A stretch of DNA of 64,000 nucleotides. Origin: NCEH01 sp043195095 (GTDB taxonomy: Bacteria > Pseudomonadota > Alphaproteobacteria > Rhizobiales > Xanthobacteraceae). Shown here in pieces: positions 12,992-21,550 of this stretch; within the stretch, counting starts at the first letter, position 1, and every line of letters starts with the position of its first letter. The stretch lies in assembly GCF_043195095.1 (NCBI RefSeq), contig NZ_JBAFWN010000005.1. One strand, 5' to 3'. The position numbers and the translations under genes were made by a program. The notes beneath the pieces are model-generated. The model made no database searches. It was given only the letters and a program-made list of their open reading frames with translations, and was not told the DNA's origin.

Positions 12992-13885
12992 CTAAATTGG
13001 ATCAACGCTTATACCGCCAAGGCGGGCAGCACGAGCATTCGCTTCATTTTGAACTAAGCGTAAGATAGTGCTCGGATTCTTAGCATCCGCAATTGGTAGA
13101 ATAATTTTTATCGCCTCGTCACTTTCTAATGGGCTGTAAATGTAACCAATTCCGGCGGTTGTGATTATCGCGCTTACGACAGCCGCTCCTCTCAGTGTTG
13201 TTGATTGAACATTGACACTCCATTGTGTTAGTCCGCTCGCTCTATCAGCCATTTGCTGGTCCGATATGGGTTTGTTAAAGTAAACAATGTCCCAGGCTTG
13301 CATAGTCGCGTAGGAATCGTATGTATGGCCATAGGGTGATCCAAGGAGAAATATCGCGATACCGCCCACCGCTCTGTTTATCAGAGTTCCATTTTTTCTA
13401 AAAAGCTCAAGGAATGAATTTCTAAAACACTCTTCGTCTGAAGTAACAAATCCTGAAAAATCATAATTTTGATCTTTATACATATTTTTTTCTACATCAA
13501 AAATCATTTTAACTATATGAGAGTCGCCAATATATGCATTTTCAACATCGTTTGATATGGTTCCATTAGTGATTTTTCGAATTTGTACTCCGTCAATGTG
13601 TGATATTATGATGTAATCTGATTTATGAACATGACTTGAAATCTTTAAAGCCTCATATAATTCCGTAATTGATTTGTTTTTATCCCATTTTTGCTTACAT
13701 TTTCTGATTTCATCAATAGACTGATTTGCTGGCCCTGCGTAGCAAATTGATATGCGTAAATCTATCACAACTGATTTTATTCTTCCAGGAAGTTTATTTG
13801 TTTGAGTAACGTCTGTATCTGAAATCATGGTATCGCTAGCAATGACTATTCTTTCTCCAAATTTTCTTGCAATTACGATGGACAT
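12992..13885 (-). CDS. Proteasome-type Ntn-hydrolase-like protein in an AT-rich island
   Basis: The 297-residue protein begins MSIVIARKFGERIVIASDT. This follows the proteasome beta/HslV start TTIVAVKYKGGVVLAADSR. With the initiator Met removed, Ser would be residue 1 and the Asp of ASDT falls exactly at the position of catalytic Asp17; a lysine in GRIKSVV follows near the Lys33 position. Further family-like features are CYAGPANQS (compare the GTMAGGAAD turn) and AVGGIAIFLLGSPYG near 190-205. A Ser or Thr N-terminal nucleophile is the catalytic principle of the fold, but activity and substrate are unknown. Base composition is strongly AT-rich, unlike every neighbour, which suggests recent transfer. 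No partner gene accompanies it. Confidence 0.6.
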   Translation of the reverse strand: MSIVIARKFGERIVIASDTMISDTDVTQTNKLPGRIKSVVIDLRISICYAGPANQSIDEIRKCKQKWDKNKSITELYEALKISSHVHKSDYIIISHIDGVQIRKITNGTISNDVENAYIGDSHIVKMIFDVEKNMYKDQNYDFSGFVTSDEECFRNSFLELFRKNGTLINRAVGGIAIFLLGSPYGHTYDSYATMQAWDIVYFNKPISDQQMADRASGLTQWSVNVQSTTLRGAAVVSAIITTAGIGYIYSPLESDEAIKIILPIADAKNPSTILRLVQNEANARAARLGGISVDPI

Positions 13886-14096
13886 GTGTTTATCAATCTA
13901 AATTAGCGCGTATGAAATTGTTTTATTTTGAACGTCGATTTATTTAATTGACTGAAATTTTTTTTAAGGGGTCATTTTTTCTGCTCTAAATATAGGTTTC
14001 ATTGGTCGTCTAGACATAATTTTGACGGTCGTTTTTGGTGTCGCCCTTTAGTGGTATCTAGCTATTTCATTGGTTCATAGAATAAAATTTCTAGAC
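13886..14096. other. AT-rich upstream flank of the island with short direct repeats
   Basis: This non-coding stretch contains the island gene's likely promoter and two direct-repeat pairs: TTTCATTGGT at 13997 and 14065, and TCTAGAC at 14009 and 14090. Composition changes abruptly to GC-rich right after the second TCTAGAC, which marks the island edge. The rest, 14097-14185, is GC-rich leader to clpS. Confidence 0.6.
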
Positions 14097-14185
14097 TCGC
14101 TCAATCCCACCCCTTGCCCCACCCCCGCCCCTGCGGTAAAAGCCCCGCCCATGGGCCGGGACCTCCAGCAGATGCGGGCCGCACC

Positions 14186-14518
14186 ATGAGCCAGATCGTC
14201 AGCGCCGCCGACAAACCCTCGACCATCGAACGGCCGAAGGATGAGACGCGCCCCAAGCTCGCGCGGCCGCGCCTGCATAAGGTGATCCTGCTCAACGACG
14301 ATTACACGCCGCGCGAATTCGTCGTGATGCTGCTGAAAGCCGAGTTCGGCATGAACGAGCCCCAGGCGCTCGGCGTCATGCTCACCGCCCACCGGCGCGG
14401 CGCCTGCGTGGTGGCGGTGTTTCCGCGCGATGTGGCGGAAACCAAGTCCGCCCGCGCCTCGGAGGCGGCCCGCGCCAAGGGCTATCCCCTGATGTTCACC
14501 ACCGAGCCCGAGGACTGA
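14186..14518 (+). CDS. clpS: ATP-dependent Clp protease adaptor ClpS
   Basis: ClpS is the N-recognin that delivers N-degron proteins to ClpAP. The 110 residues comprise a flexible N-terminal arm (to ~30), then the folded core: VILLNDDYTPREFVVMLL holds the conserved Asn-Asp-Asp pocket for the N-terminal residue, followed by VMLTAHRRGACVVAVFPRDVAETK and a C-terminal strand. I start at ATG 14186; an in-frame start at 14114 would add Pro-rich residues lacking family similarity. No clpA lies downstream, and the sequence diverges from E. coli ClpS in the middle helix (AEFGMNEPQALG). It is therefore probably the second alphaproteobacterial paralogue, ClpS2; that assignment is inference. Confidence 0.9.
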   Translation: MSQIVSAADKPSTIERPKDETRPKLARPRLHKVILLNDDYTPREFVVMLLKAEFGMNEPQALGVMLTAHRRGACVVAVFPRDVAETKSARASEAARAKGYPLMFTTEPED

Positions 14519-14696
14519 AGCCCGGCGAGGGGACACGCGCGCAGCGGCAGCCGGAGGGGCAACCCGCGTACCTGGGGAAGCGGCGCGCCGGTCCGCCCGC
14601 GTCGAATTCAGGCGCCATTCATTCTCTATGCGGTTTCCGCTATAGCTTACGGCTGGCCTTTTGCCGGAAGGCGCGGCCGGGCAGGCGGGTTCCCTC

Positions 14697-15842
14697 ATGG
14701 AGTTGCATTTCCTCACGCTCTATTGCGTGATCATCCTGGTATCCCTCGCCCTCTCCATCGTCTGGGCCGCCATCGCCTTCGAATATGCCACCTTTCACGC
14801 CGCGCGCCTGTGGCTCGGCGGTTGCGGGCTGTTCACCGCCGGCGGGCTCGCCTTGCCGTTCCAGCACATGACCGCCTCCATGCTGCCCGCCGTCGCCGGC
14901 AATGGCATGATCGTCGCCGGCTTCTGGCTGTTGTGGCTGGGTGCCTTGCGCTTCCACGGCCGGTCCGGCGGATGGAGCCTCGTGGTGCTCGCCACGGCTG
15001 CCAGCGTTGTCGCCATCGTCCTCGCCTTCGGCAGTGGCATCGCCCAGGCCCTCGTCTATGCCGTGGCCCAGTCGCTCCCCATGGGCCTGAGCGTCGTGTT
15101 CCTGATGTCCGGCGGCCGCCGGGCGGTGGGGAGTGCCATCACATGCGGTGGGATCTTCATCGGGCTCGCCGGCCATGGCACCGTGATGCTGATCAATCTG
15201 TGGACCCTCTCCGGCCGCGCGCCGTTCACCGATTTCGGCCAGCTCGCCGCGCTCACCATGCTCGGGGTGATCTTCAGCGGCATCCTGTGGAATTTCGGCT
15301 TCGCGGTGATGACCATCGACCAATTGCGCGGCGAGGTCGCCGTGCTGGCGCAGGTCGATGCCCTCACCGGCGTTTGGAACCGCCGCAAGTTCGAGGAACA
15401 GATCGCCTTTGAGCATGCGCGCACGCTGCGGACCGCGCGGCCCTATGTGCTGCTGCTGCTGGACCTGGACAATTTCAAACAGGTCAACGACCGTTTCGGC
15501 CACGGTGCCGGTGACCGCAGTCTCGTCCATTTCGCCACGCTTGCCGCGAGCCGCATCCGCCAGACCGATCTTCTGGCCCGGCTCGGGGGCGATGAATTCT
15601 GCATCCTGATGCCGGAGACCTCGGCCGAGGAGGCGCGCCTGGTCGGTCTCGATATCGCCCGCGCCCTGGCGGAGCACCCCTTCGTGCATGAGGGCCGTGA
15701 GGTGCGGCTGACCTGCAGCATCGGCGTCGCAGAGGGAACGCCGGGCGTGGCGAACCCGCAGGCGACGCTGGAGAGTGCCGATCGCGCCCTCTATCAGGTG
15801 AAGGCCGACGGCCGGGACGGGGTCGCGGTCGGCTGGTCCTGA
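14697..15842 (+). CDS. Membrane-bound diguanylate cyclase (GGDEF)
   Basis: Makes cyclic di-GMP from two GTP. The N-terminal ~215 residues form about seven membrane segments, probably a sensor. The cytoplasmic GGDEF domain follows: DALTGVWNRRKFEE opens it near 220, LARLGGDEFCIL carries the active site near 294-305, and RQTD nine residues upstream of GGDEF is an intact inhibitory I-site. No EAL domain is attached. The protein of 381 residues starts at ATG 14697 directly before the first membrane helix; the TTG at 14661 adds a non-hydrophobic leader with no clear benefit. The signal sensed is not evident. Confidence 0.92.
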   Translation: MELHFLTLYCVIILVSLALSIVWAAIAFEYATFHAARLWLGGCGLFTAGGLALPFQHMTASMLPAVAGNGMIVAGFWLLWLGALRFHGRSGGWSLVVLATAASVVAIVLAFGSGIAQALVYAVAQSLPMGLSVVFLMSGGRRAVGSAITCGGIFIGLAGHGTVMLINLWTLSGRAPFTDFGQLAALTMLGVIFSGILWNFGFAVMTIDQLRGEVAVLAQVDALTGVWNRRKFEEQIAFEHARTLRTARPYVLLLLDLDNFKQVNDRFGHGAGDRSLVHFATLAASRIRQTDLLARLGGDEFCILMPETSAEEARLVGLDIARALAEHPFVHEGREVRLTCSIGVAEGTPGVANPQATLESADRALYQVKADGRDGVAVGWS

Positions 15843-15866
15843 GCGGGTGCGCCCTGCGCGGCGCGA

Positions 15867-16328
15867 TCAGGGCACGAGATAGTGGGCGGACCAATCGCTC
15901 TTCGGCACCGCTTTGCCGAGCGTATAATCGAACGAGAGCACGTTCATGCCGTCCTCGCTCGTGCGGCAGGAATAGGAGAGGCGATACCAGGTCTCGCCGC
16001 TGCGCACCGCCGCGCCCGGCGCCTTGACGGCGGTGCCGGACACTTGGGTATCCCCGAACGCATAGGCCACCAGTTCGTCGGGATGCAGATCCTTGCGCGC
16101 GCGGCTGATTTCGCCCATGGCGCGGGCGTTGCAGCGCTGCTCCATGCGCGTGCCGGGCGCCAGCGAGAGCATTTCCTTGTCGTGCGCGCCGCTGGTGAAG
16201 GTCTGATGGCTGTGGGAGGCCGCGTGGGCGCCGCTCGTGCCCAGCACCGCAAAGGCCAGCAGGGGGAGCGCGCAAAAGGGGAGGGGGCGACGAATCAAAG
16301 CGTGCGTTTCCAGTGTTGCGACGCACAA
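15867..16328 (-). CDS. DUF930 domain-containing exported protein
   Basis: This 153-residue protein has an N-terminal signal peptide ending near AHAAS and a DUF930 domain. Diagnostic segments are LSLAPGTRMEQRCNARAM, LHPDELVAYAF and the paired cysteines RC and SYSC. DUF930 proteins are largely confined to Hyphomicrobiales, often lie in the periplasm, and have no known activity. Translation must begin at a non-ATG codon: TTG at 16328 or TTG at 16298. Neither has a strong ribosome-binding site, so the first ten residues are uncertain. It converges with the diguanylate cyclase gene, 24 nt away. Confidence 0.8.
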   Translation of the reverse strand: MCVATLETHALIRRPLPFCALPLLAFAVLGTSGAHAASHSHQTFTSGAHDKEMLSLAPGTRMEQRCNARAMGEISRARKDLHPDELVAYAFGDTQVSGTAVKAPGAAVRSGETWYRLSYSCRTSEDGMNVLSFDYTLGKAVPKSDWSAHYLVP

Positions 16329-16468
16329 AACCGCAACATCTGTATGGCGAAGGTGAGGCCGAGCCTTAGCCTAATGGCGAATATGACACATATCCGCCAT
16401 GCGCCTCGCGCGTCGAATTGGGCCTCAAGCTGGCACGGCCCGTGCGCGCCGGCGCGCACGGCGCAGCC

Positions 16469-16720
16469 TCAGCGCTCCAGGTCCTTGTCGATCAGCTTGA
16501 ACGCGGGATCGAACTTGAGATCATAGGTATGGCCATCCCGGCAGATGGCGTCGTCCACTTCGAAGATGCCGTCGTCCACGTCGATCGTGCCGCCGGTGCA
16601 GCCTTCCCGTGCCAGCGCGGCCAATACTTTCGCGCGATCAGCCTCGGTGATCCTGCCGTCGGCGAAGACGGGCGCCAGGGTCATCAGAAGCGTGCCGCAA
16701 ATCAGGGCGAGACGTCGCAT
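16469..16720 (-). CDS. Small exported PepSY-like protein
   Basis: An 83-residue precursor has a clear signal peptide (MRRLALICGTLLMTLAPVFA) leaving a ~62-residue acidic mature protein. The pattern ITEADRAKVLAALAREGC followed by FEVDDAICRDGHTYDL resembles the PepSY_2 family of small periplasmic proteins, in which a short helix precedes a beta-sheet. PepSY proteins are thought to inhibit proteases or bind ligands. Two cysteines (EGC, AIC) could form a disulfide. It stands alone between DUF930 and the helicase gene, both on the same strand. Confidence 0.7.
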   Translation of the reverse strand: MRRLALICGTLLMTLAPVFADGRITEADRAKVLAALAREGCTGGTIDVDDGIFEVDDAICRDGHTYDLKFDPAFKLIDKDLER

Positions 16721-16901
16721 CGTGCCTTCCTTAAATGCTGGGCGGGGGAAGCGTTCGGCATGGCGTCGCGCGCCGTGCTTTCCTGGTCGATGAATGCTTT
16801 CGGTTCAAAGGCTTTGGGCCGCAGGCGAGACGGTGTCCGAAGCGGCGCGCGACCGCACCAAGGGCGTCGCCCCTGCGCAGAAACGCGCCAGAAGGCGCGG
16901 C

Positions 16902-18770
16902 TCAGTCGCGCGCGCGGCCCTTGTTCGGCTTGGCCTTGCCGCCCTTGCCGGCGCCCGGCGCCTTGGGCGGATATTTCGCTCCGGCCGCTTTCGGCGGTCG
17001 CGATTTGCCGAACGCGCCCTTCACGTCGGTGCGGCCGGAGCCGGCGGGGCGGTCCATGGCGGCGGGGTCGTAGGCCGGCTTGCGGGATTTGCTGAAGCTC
17101 GGGCGGCGCGCGGCGGGTGCCGGATCGCCGGTCAGGGGCTCGATGGGCACATCGCCACCCTCGGAGGCGCGCGCGTTCGCCAGGAAGCTCTCGGCCAGGT
17201 CCTCGGCGATCTCGAACACGGTTTCGCTGTCGAAGATGCGAATCGAGCCGATATCCTGCTTGGTGACGACGCCGCGCCGGCAGATCAGCGGCAGCAGCCA
17301 TTTGGGATCGGCATTCTTGCGCCGGCCCACCGGCATGCGGAACCACACGCTGGCCCCGCCGGGACCACCGGCGCCGCCGGCCCGGCTTTCGCGCGGCGCG
17401 CGCTCGGGGCGGCGCTCCTCGCGGTCGCTGTCGCGCAGGCGCACGGCGTTGCGGCCCTCGCCGGGGTCGAGCACGTCTTCGGGCGCCGGCAGGCGGTCGC
17501 GATAGAGCCGCGCCAAAGCGGCGGCCACCTGTTCGGGCGAGCGCTCGGCAAGGATCGCCTGGGCGAGGACCAGATCCTCGGGCGAGGGCTCCTCGTTCAG
17601 CAGCGGGTCGGCGAGCATGCGCTCCTGGTCGAGCCGGCGGATGTCCTCGGCGCTGGGCGGGCCGCTCCAGAGCGGCACGACGTTCGCGAAATGCAGCAAT
17701 TGCTCGGCCCGGCGGCGGCGCGAGGGCGGCACGAGCAGGACGCTCACCCCCTTGCGCCCGGCGCGCCCGGTGCGGCCGGAGCGATGCTGGAGGCTCTCCG
17801 CATCGTGCGGCAGGTCGGCATGGATGACGAGGCCGAGATTGGGCAAATCAATGCCGCGCGCCGCGACATCGGTGGCGACGCAGACGCGGGCGCGCCCGTC
17901 GCGCAGCGCCTGGAGCGCCTGGTTGCGCTCGTTCTGGCCCATCTCGCCGGAGAGGCCGACGCCCGCAAAGCCGCGCTCCTGCAAGGTGGAGAGCAGATGC
18001 CGCACGCTTTCGCGGGTGTTGCAGAACACGATGGCCGACGGGGATTCGAAATAGCGCAGCAGGTTGACGACCGCGTGCTCCATTTCCTTGGGCACGATGC
18101 GCACGGCGCGATATTCGATGTCGGCATGCCCGCCCTGGGTGTTCGCCACCTCGATGCGCATGGCGTCGTGCTGGTAGCGCTTGGCGAGCGCGACGATGCC
18201 GCGCGGCAGGGTGGCGGAGAACAGCAGGCTGCGACGGGTCTCGGGCGCGGCGGAGAGGATGAATTCCAGATCCTCGCGGAAGCCGAGGTCGAGCATCTCG
18301 TCGGCTTCGTCCAGCACCGCCACCTGGAGGGCGGAGAGGTCGAGCCCCCCGCGCTCGATATGGTCGCGCAGGCGGCCGGGGGTGCCGACCACGATGTGCA
18401 CGCCGTCCGAGAGCAGGCGGCGTTCGCGGCGCGGGTCCATGCCGCCGACGCAGGCGACGATGCGCGCGCGGGCGTTCTCGTACAGCCATTCCAGCTCGCG
18501 GTGGACCTGTAGGGCGAGTTCGCGCGTCGGCGCGACGATCAAGGCCTGCGGTGCGCCGGCGGCGCCGAGGAATTCGGCCTCCCCGAGCAGGGTCTCGGCG
18601 ATCGCCAGCCCATAGGCCACGGTCTTGCCGGAGCCGGTCTGGGCGGAGACCAGCAGATCGCGCCCGGCGGTTTCTGGGGCGAGCACGGCGGCCTGAACCG
18701 GCGTCGGCTCGTTATAGTCGCGGGCCGCGAGGGCGCGGGCAATGGACGGGGAGGGGGTCGAGAAAGCCAA
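16902..18770 (-). CDS. DEAD-box RNA helicase with DbpA/CsdA-type RNA-binding domain
   Basis: An ATP-dependent RNA helicase of 622 residues. Motif Q region is ARDYNEPTPVQAAVL, Walker A is SAQTGSGKT near 42-49, motif II is LDEADEMLD near 151, and helicase C motifs end in HRSGRTGRAGR. A DbpA-type RNA-binding domain spans roughly 473-540 (VWFRMPVGRRKNADPKW), and the C-terminus is a Lys/Pro/Gly-rich basic tail. Relatives act in ribosome assembly or cold adaptation. There is no ATG near the family start. A TTG at 18770 is preceded by ACAGG at suitable spacing and gives the expected N-terminus LAFSTPSPSIARAL; a longer frame to 18962 looks non-genuine. Confidence 0.9.
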   Translation of the reverse strand: MAFSTPSPSIARALAARDYNEPTPVQAAVLAPETAGRDLLVSAQTGSGKTVAYGLAIAETLLGEAEFLGAAGAPQALIVAPTRELALQVHRELEWLYENARARIVACVGGMDPRRERRLLSDGVHIVVGTPGRLRDHIERGGLDLSALQVAVLDEADEMLDLGFREDLEFILSAAPETRRSLLFSATLPRGIVALAKRYQHDAMRIEVANTQGGHADIEYRAVRIVPKEMEHAVVNLLRYFESPSAIVFCNTRESVRHLLSTLQERGFAGVGLSGEMGQNERNQALQALRDGRARVCVATDVAARGIDLPNLGLVIHADLPHDAESLQHRSGRTGRAGRKGVSVLLVPPSRRRRAEQLLHFANVVPLWSGPPSAEDIRRLDQERMLADPLLNEEPSPEDLVLAQAILAERSPEQVAAALARLYRDRLPAPEDVLDPGEGRNAVRLRDSDREERRPERAPRESRAGGAGGPGGASVWFRMPVGRRKNADPKWLLPLICRRGVVTKQDIGSIRIFDSETVFEIAEDLAESFLANARASEGGDVPIEPLTGDPAPAARRPSFSKSRKPAYDPAAMDRPAGSGRTDVKGAFGKSRPPKAAGAKYPPKAPGAGKGGKAKPNKGRARD

Positions 18771-19152
18771 AGGCGAAACCTGTTTTCGATTGAGGCGCAA
18801 GCGCCGTGTCGCGCCTCCCTGGGGAAGCGCTGGATGGGGTAGCGTTACGGCACGGGCATGCACCCTGTGCGACAGGGCTCCGCCCCGCGCGGCCGTGACG
18901 CGAAATGAAAATGCGCTTCCTTCTAGCCGAGGGCGTGGCGGGAAGCCATTGAAACCGTGCAAATCCGCGCGCGCACCAGACCCGCGCCATGCGCCGGGGC
19001 CGGCGCCCGTGCGTTCCTGTCACTAAGGCGCGAGGCGGTTGCGCCGGGCCCGGCGGCGGGGCGATGATCCCCGCGGGGCGGGATCGAACCTCGCGGCCCG
19101 GCCGAGCGCGCAGGACATGCGGCGCATCGGGCGCAATATCGGGAGACGTTTC

Positions 19153-19890
19153 ATGACATCCTCCTTCAGTCCCTCCGCGCCCGAACGCCGCGCGCCGGAC
19201 CCGTCCGCGCCCGCCGCGGGCTTGTCCCGTCGCGATGCGCTGGTGCTCGGCAGCGCCGCAATCGCCGCCAGCGTGTTCATGCCCCATGTGGCGCGGGCTG
19301 CGGCGCCGTTCGTGATGCCGCCGCTGCCCTATGCGGAAGATGCGCTGGCGCCCACCATCTCGGCCCGCACGGTGGGCCTGCATTACGGCAAGCACACCAA
19401 GGGCTATTACGACAAGGTCAATGCCCTTTCGACCGGCAAGCCCTATGCGGATATGACGCTTTCGGAAATCGTCGTCACCTCGAAGCAGGCGGGCGATACC
19501 GCCATGTTCAACCAGGCCGCCCAGGCCTGGAACCACGATCTGTACTGGGCGAGCTTCACCGGCGGCCCGGCCGCGCCCACGGGAGCGTTCGCCAAAGCCA
19601 TCGAGGCGGACTTCACATCGCTCGACGCGCTCAACCGCAAGATGGTCGAAACCGGCGACGGCGTGTTCGGCACCGGATGGGTCTGGCTGGTGCGCGATGG
19701 CGAGCGCCTCGCCGTGCTGGGCATGAAGGATGGTGCCAACCCGCTGCCCGACGGGAAGAAGGTGCTGCTCGGCATCGACGTGTGGGAGCACGCCTATTAT
19801 CTCGACTATGAGAACCGGCGCACCGCCCATGTGGATGCGGTGCTGAAGGATCGGGTGAACTGGCAGGTGGTCGGCGAACGCTTCGCCTGA
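19153..19890 (+). CDS. Tat-exported Fe/Mn superoxide dismutase
   Basis: Converts superoxide to hydrogen peroxide and oxygen. The 245-residue precursor carries a twin-arginine signal: SRRDALVLG near 25-33, then a hydrophobic stretch and an AxA cleavage site (ARAAA). The mature enzyme has the metal ligands in HYGKHTKGYY, AWNHDLYW and DVWEHAYYLDYENR, as in Fe- and Mn-type enzymes. Tat export implies a folded, metal-loaded enzyme in the periplasm. Family enzymes are more often cytoplasmic, and Cu/Zn enzymes usually fill the periplasmic role. ATG 19153 follows GGGAG at 19141-19145. Iron versus manganese cannot be decided by eye. Confidence 0.92.
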   Translation: MTSSFSPSAPERRAPDPSAPAAGLSRRDALVLGSAAIAASVFMPHVARAAAPFVMPPLPYAEDALAPTISARTVGLHYGKHTKGYYDKVNALSTGKPYADMTLSEIVVTSKQAGDTAMFNQAAQAWNHDLYWASFTGGPAAPTGAFAKAIEADFTSLDALNRKMVETGDGVFGTGWVWLVRDGERLAVLGMKDGANPLPDGKKVLLGIDVWEHAYYLDYENRRTAHVDAVLKDRVNWQVVGERFA

Positions 19891-19914
19891 GCCGCGCGTT
19901 CGCCGTTGCCGGCA

Positions 19915-19937
19915 GCCCGCGCGGCGTGCGCGCGGGC
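19915..19937. terminator. Hairpin between convergent SOD and MFS genes
   Basis: Perfect 9-bp arms GCCCGCGCG (19915-19923) and CGCGCGGGC (19929-19937) around a 5-nt loop lie between two convergent stops. No T-tract follows, so its role in termination is inferred from position and stability. Confidence 0.45.
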
Positions 19938-19945
19938 GCTGGGGG

Positions 19946-21430
19946 TCAGAGACCGATATCGTCCAGCTTGACGCCGGTGGTCTCGATACGGAACTGCCAG
20001 GTGATCCAGGCGCCCACCAGCGAGGTGGCGACGAGGATATACAGCAGCGGTTTCGTGCCGAGATCCACCAGCAGGATCGGGAACAGAAAAGCGGTGAGCA
20101 CCGCGCCGATCTTGGCGAAGGCGGCGGCAAAGCCCGCGCCGCGCCCGCGGATATGGGTCGGGAACACCTCGCCGGCCAGAAGATAGGTCTGCGCGTTCGG
20201 TCCCATATTGGTCATGAAGTTGAACAGCATGAAGCCGGTATAGATCAGGAAGATCTGCGCCCCGCCGGTATAATCCACGGAGAAGGAGGCGATCAGCAGC
20301 CCGGCCGCGCAGCCGATGAAGCCGAACACCTGGAGCGGGATGCGCCCGACCTTGTCCGCCAGCAGGACGGCGGCGCAGATGCCGACGATCAGCAGCAGGT
20401 CGATGAAGGCCGCGCCCTCCGCCGCCAGCATGTCGCTGGCGATGATGCCGGTGAGGTTATGTTGCACGCTCGCATGCGAGCCGATGGCGGCGGCGAGGAT
20501 GGTGGGGGTGAAGATGCCGATGCCGTAGGTGCCGAGATCCTGGAGGAACCAGGGCACCGAGGCGAGGATGGTGGCCCGCAGGTTCTTCGCCTTGAACAGG
20601 GCCCACATGTTGCGCTCATGGTGCGGATGGGCGTGGGAATGGCGCACCTTGAGCTTGATTTCCTTGGGATAATTGGGATTGCGCTTGAGCAGCTTGTGGA
20701 CCTCGCGCTCGGCTTCCGCCATGCGGCCGTGGGCCGCCAGCCAATGGCCGCTCTCGGTCACATAGAAGCGCCCGACCAGCACGATCACGGCGGGAATGAT
20801 GGCGGTGGCATACATCAGCCGCCACGCCGCCAGCTCCGGGGCGAAGGTGAGGATGAGATAGCCCACGCCGGTGCCTACGAGGGCCCCGACAGCCTGAAAG
20901 CCGAAGGCGCTGAGCACCAGGCGGCCGCGGGCGCTGGAGGGAATGCTTTCGGAAATCACCAGATGGGCGGTGGGATAATCGCATCCCAGCGCCACGCCCA
21001 CGCCGAACAGGAAGAACACCATCCAATAGAAGTTCGGCGCCACCGACAGCAGGATCAGGAACAGGATGAACAGCGCCATCTCGGCGATGAACATCAGCTT
21101 GCGGCCGAACTGATCGGCAAGGCCGCCGAGGAACAGGGCGCCGATCAGGATGCCGAACAGGCTCGCCGCGCCCACGAGGCCGTGCTCGAACGCGCCCATG
21201 GAGAATTCCACCGCCATCAGCGGCATGGCGACGCCGGTCATGAACACGACCAGCCCCTCGAAGAATTTTCCGGCCGCCGCGAGCCCCCAGATGCGCCATT
21301 GCATGGCCGTCATGGGCGTTACGGAAACTTCCGTTCCGTCACGCCACAGCGGGCGCTCGTCGATATAGTCCTGAACCGAACGGGCTTCCACCGTGGGCGT
21401 CGATGGCATCGGCACGTGCATATCGTTCAT
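19946..21430 (-). CDS. MFS transporter (metabolite/proton symporter type)
   Basis: A 494-residue inner-membrane transporter with ~12 transmembrane helices. The MFS loop motif is present as GGLADQFGRKLM between helices 2 and 3. GCDYPTAHLVISESI resembles the conserved helix 4 region of the phosphate/metabolite:H+ symporter and sugar-porter branches. A His-rich central loop (HSHAHPHH, in the loop after helix 6) is unusual and might bind metal, but no function can be claimed. ATG 21430 is preceded by GCGGGGGA. Substrate is unknown. The gene is convergent with the SOD gene and divergent from a lipoprotein gene. Confidence 0.88.
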   Translation of the reverse strand: MNDMHVPMPSTPTVEARSVQDYIDERPLWRDGTEVSVTPMTAMQWRIWGLAAAGKFFEGLVVFMTGVAMPLMAVEFSMGAFEHGLVGAASLFGILIGALFLGGLADQFGRKLMFIAEMALFILFLILLSVAPNFYWMVFFLFGVGVALGCDYPTAHLVISESIPSSARGRLVLSAFGFQAVGALVGTGVGYLILTFAPELAAWRLMYATAIIPAVIVLVGRFYVTESGHWLAAHGRMAEAEREVHKLLKRNPNYPKEIKLKVRHSHAHPHHERNMWALFKAKNLRATILASVPWFLQDLGTYGIGIFTPTILAAAIGSHASVQHNLTGIIASDMLAAEGAAFIDLLLIVGICAAVLLADKVGRIPLQVFGFIGCAAGLLIASFSVDYTGGAQIFLIYTGFMLFNFMTNMGPNAQTYLLAGEVFPTHIRGRGAGFAAAFAKIGAVLTAFLFPILLVDLGTKPLLYILVATSLVGAWITWQFRIETTGVKLDDIGL

Positions 21431-21550
21431 GAGCAATCCCCCGCGATCCCCGCACAGATGCGCACCGCAGATGAATACCATATGACAGGGGTACCCTGGT
21501 GGCCGGGCGAACTCTCGGATATGAAAGGCTTTTACACGGGAGGCTCGGGG

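Noticed and set aside
18792..19026. Short plus-strand frames between the helicase and SOD genes
   Set aside because: They lie in the helicase leader and have no start signal or conserved pattern.
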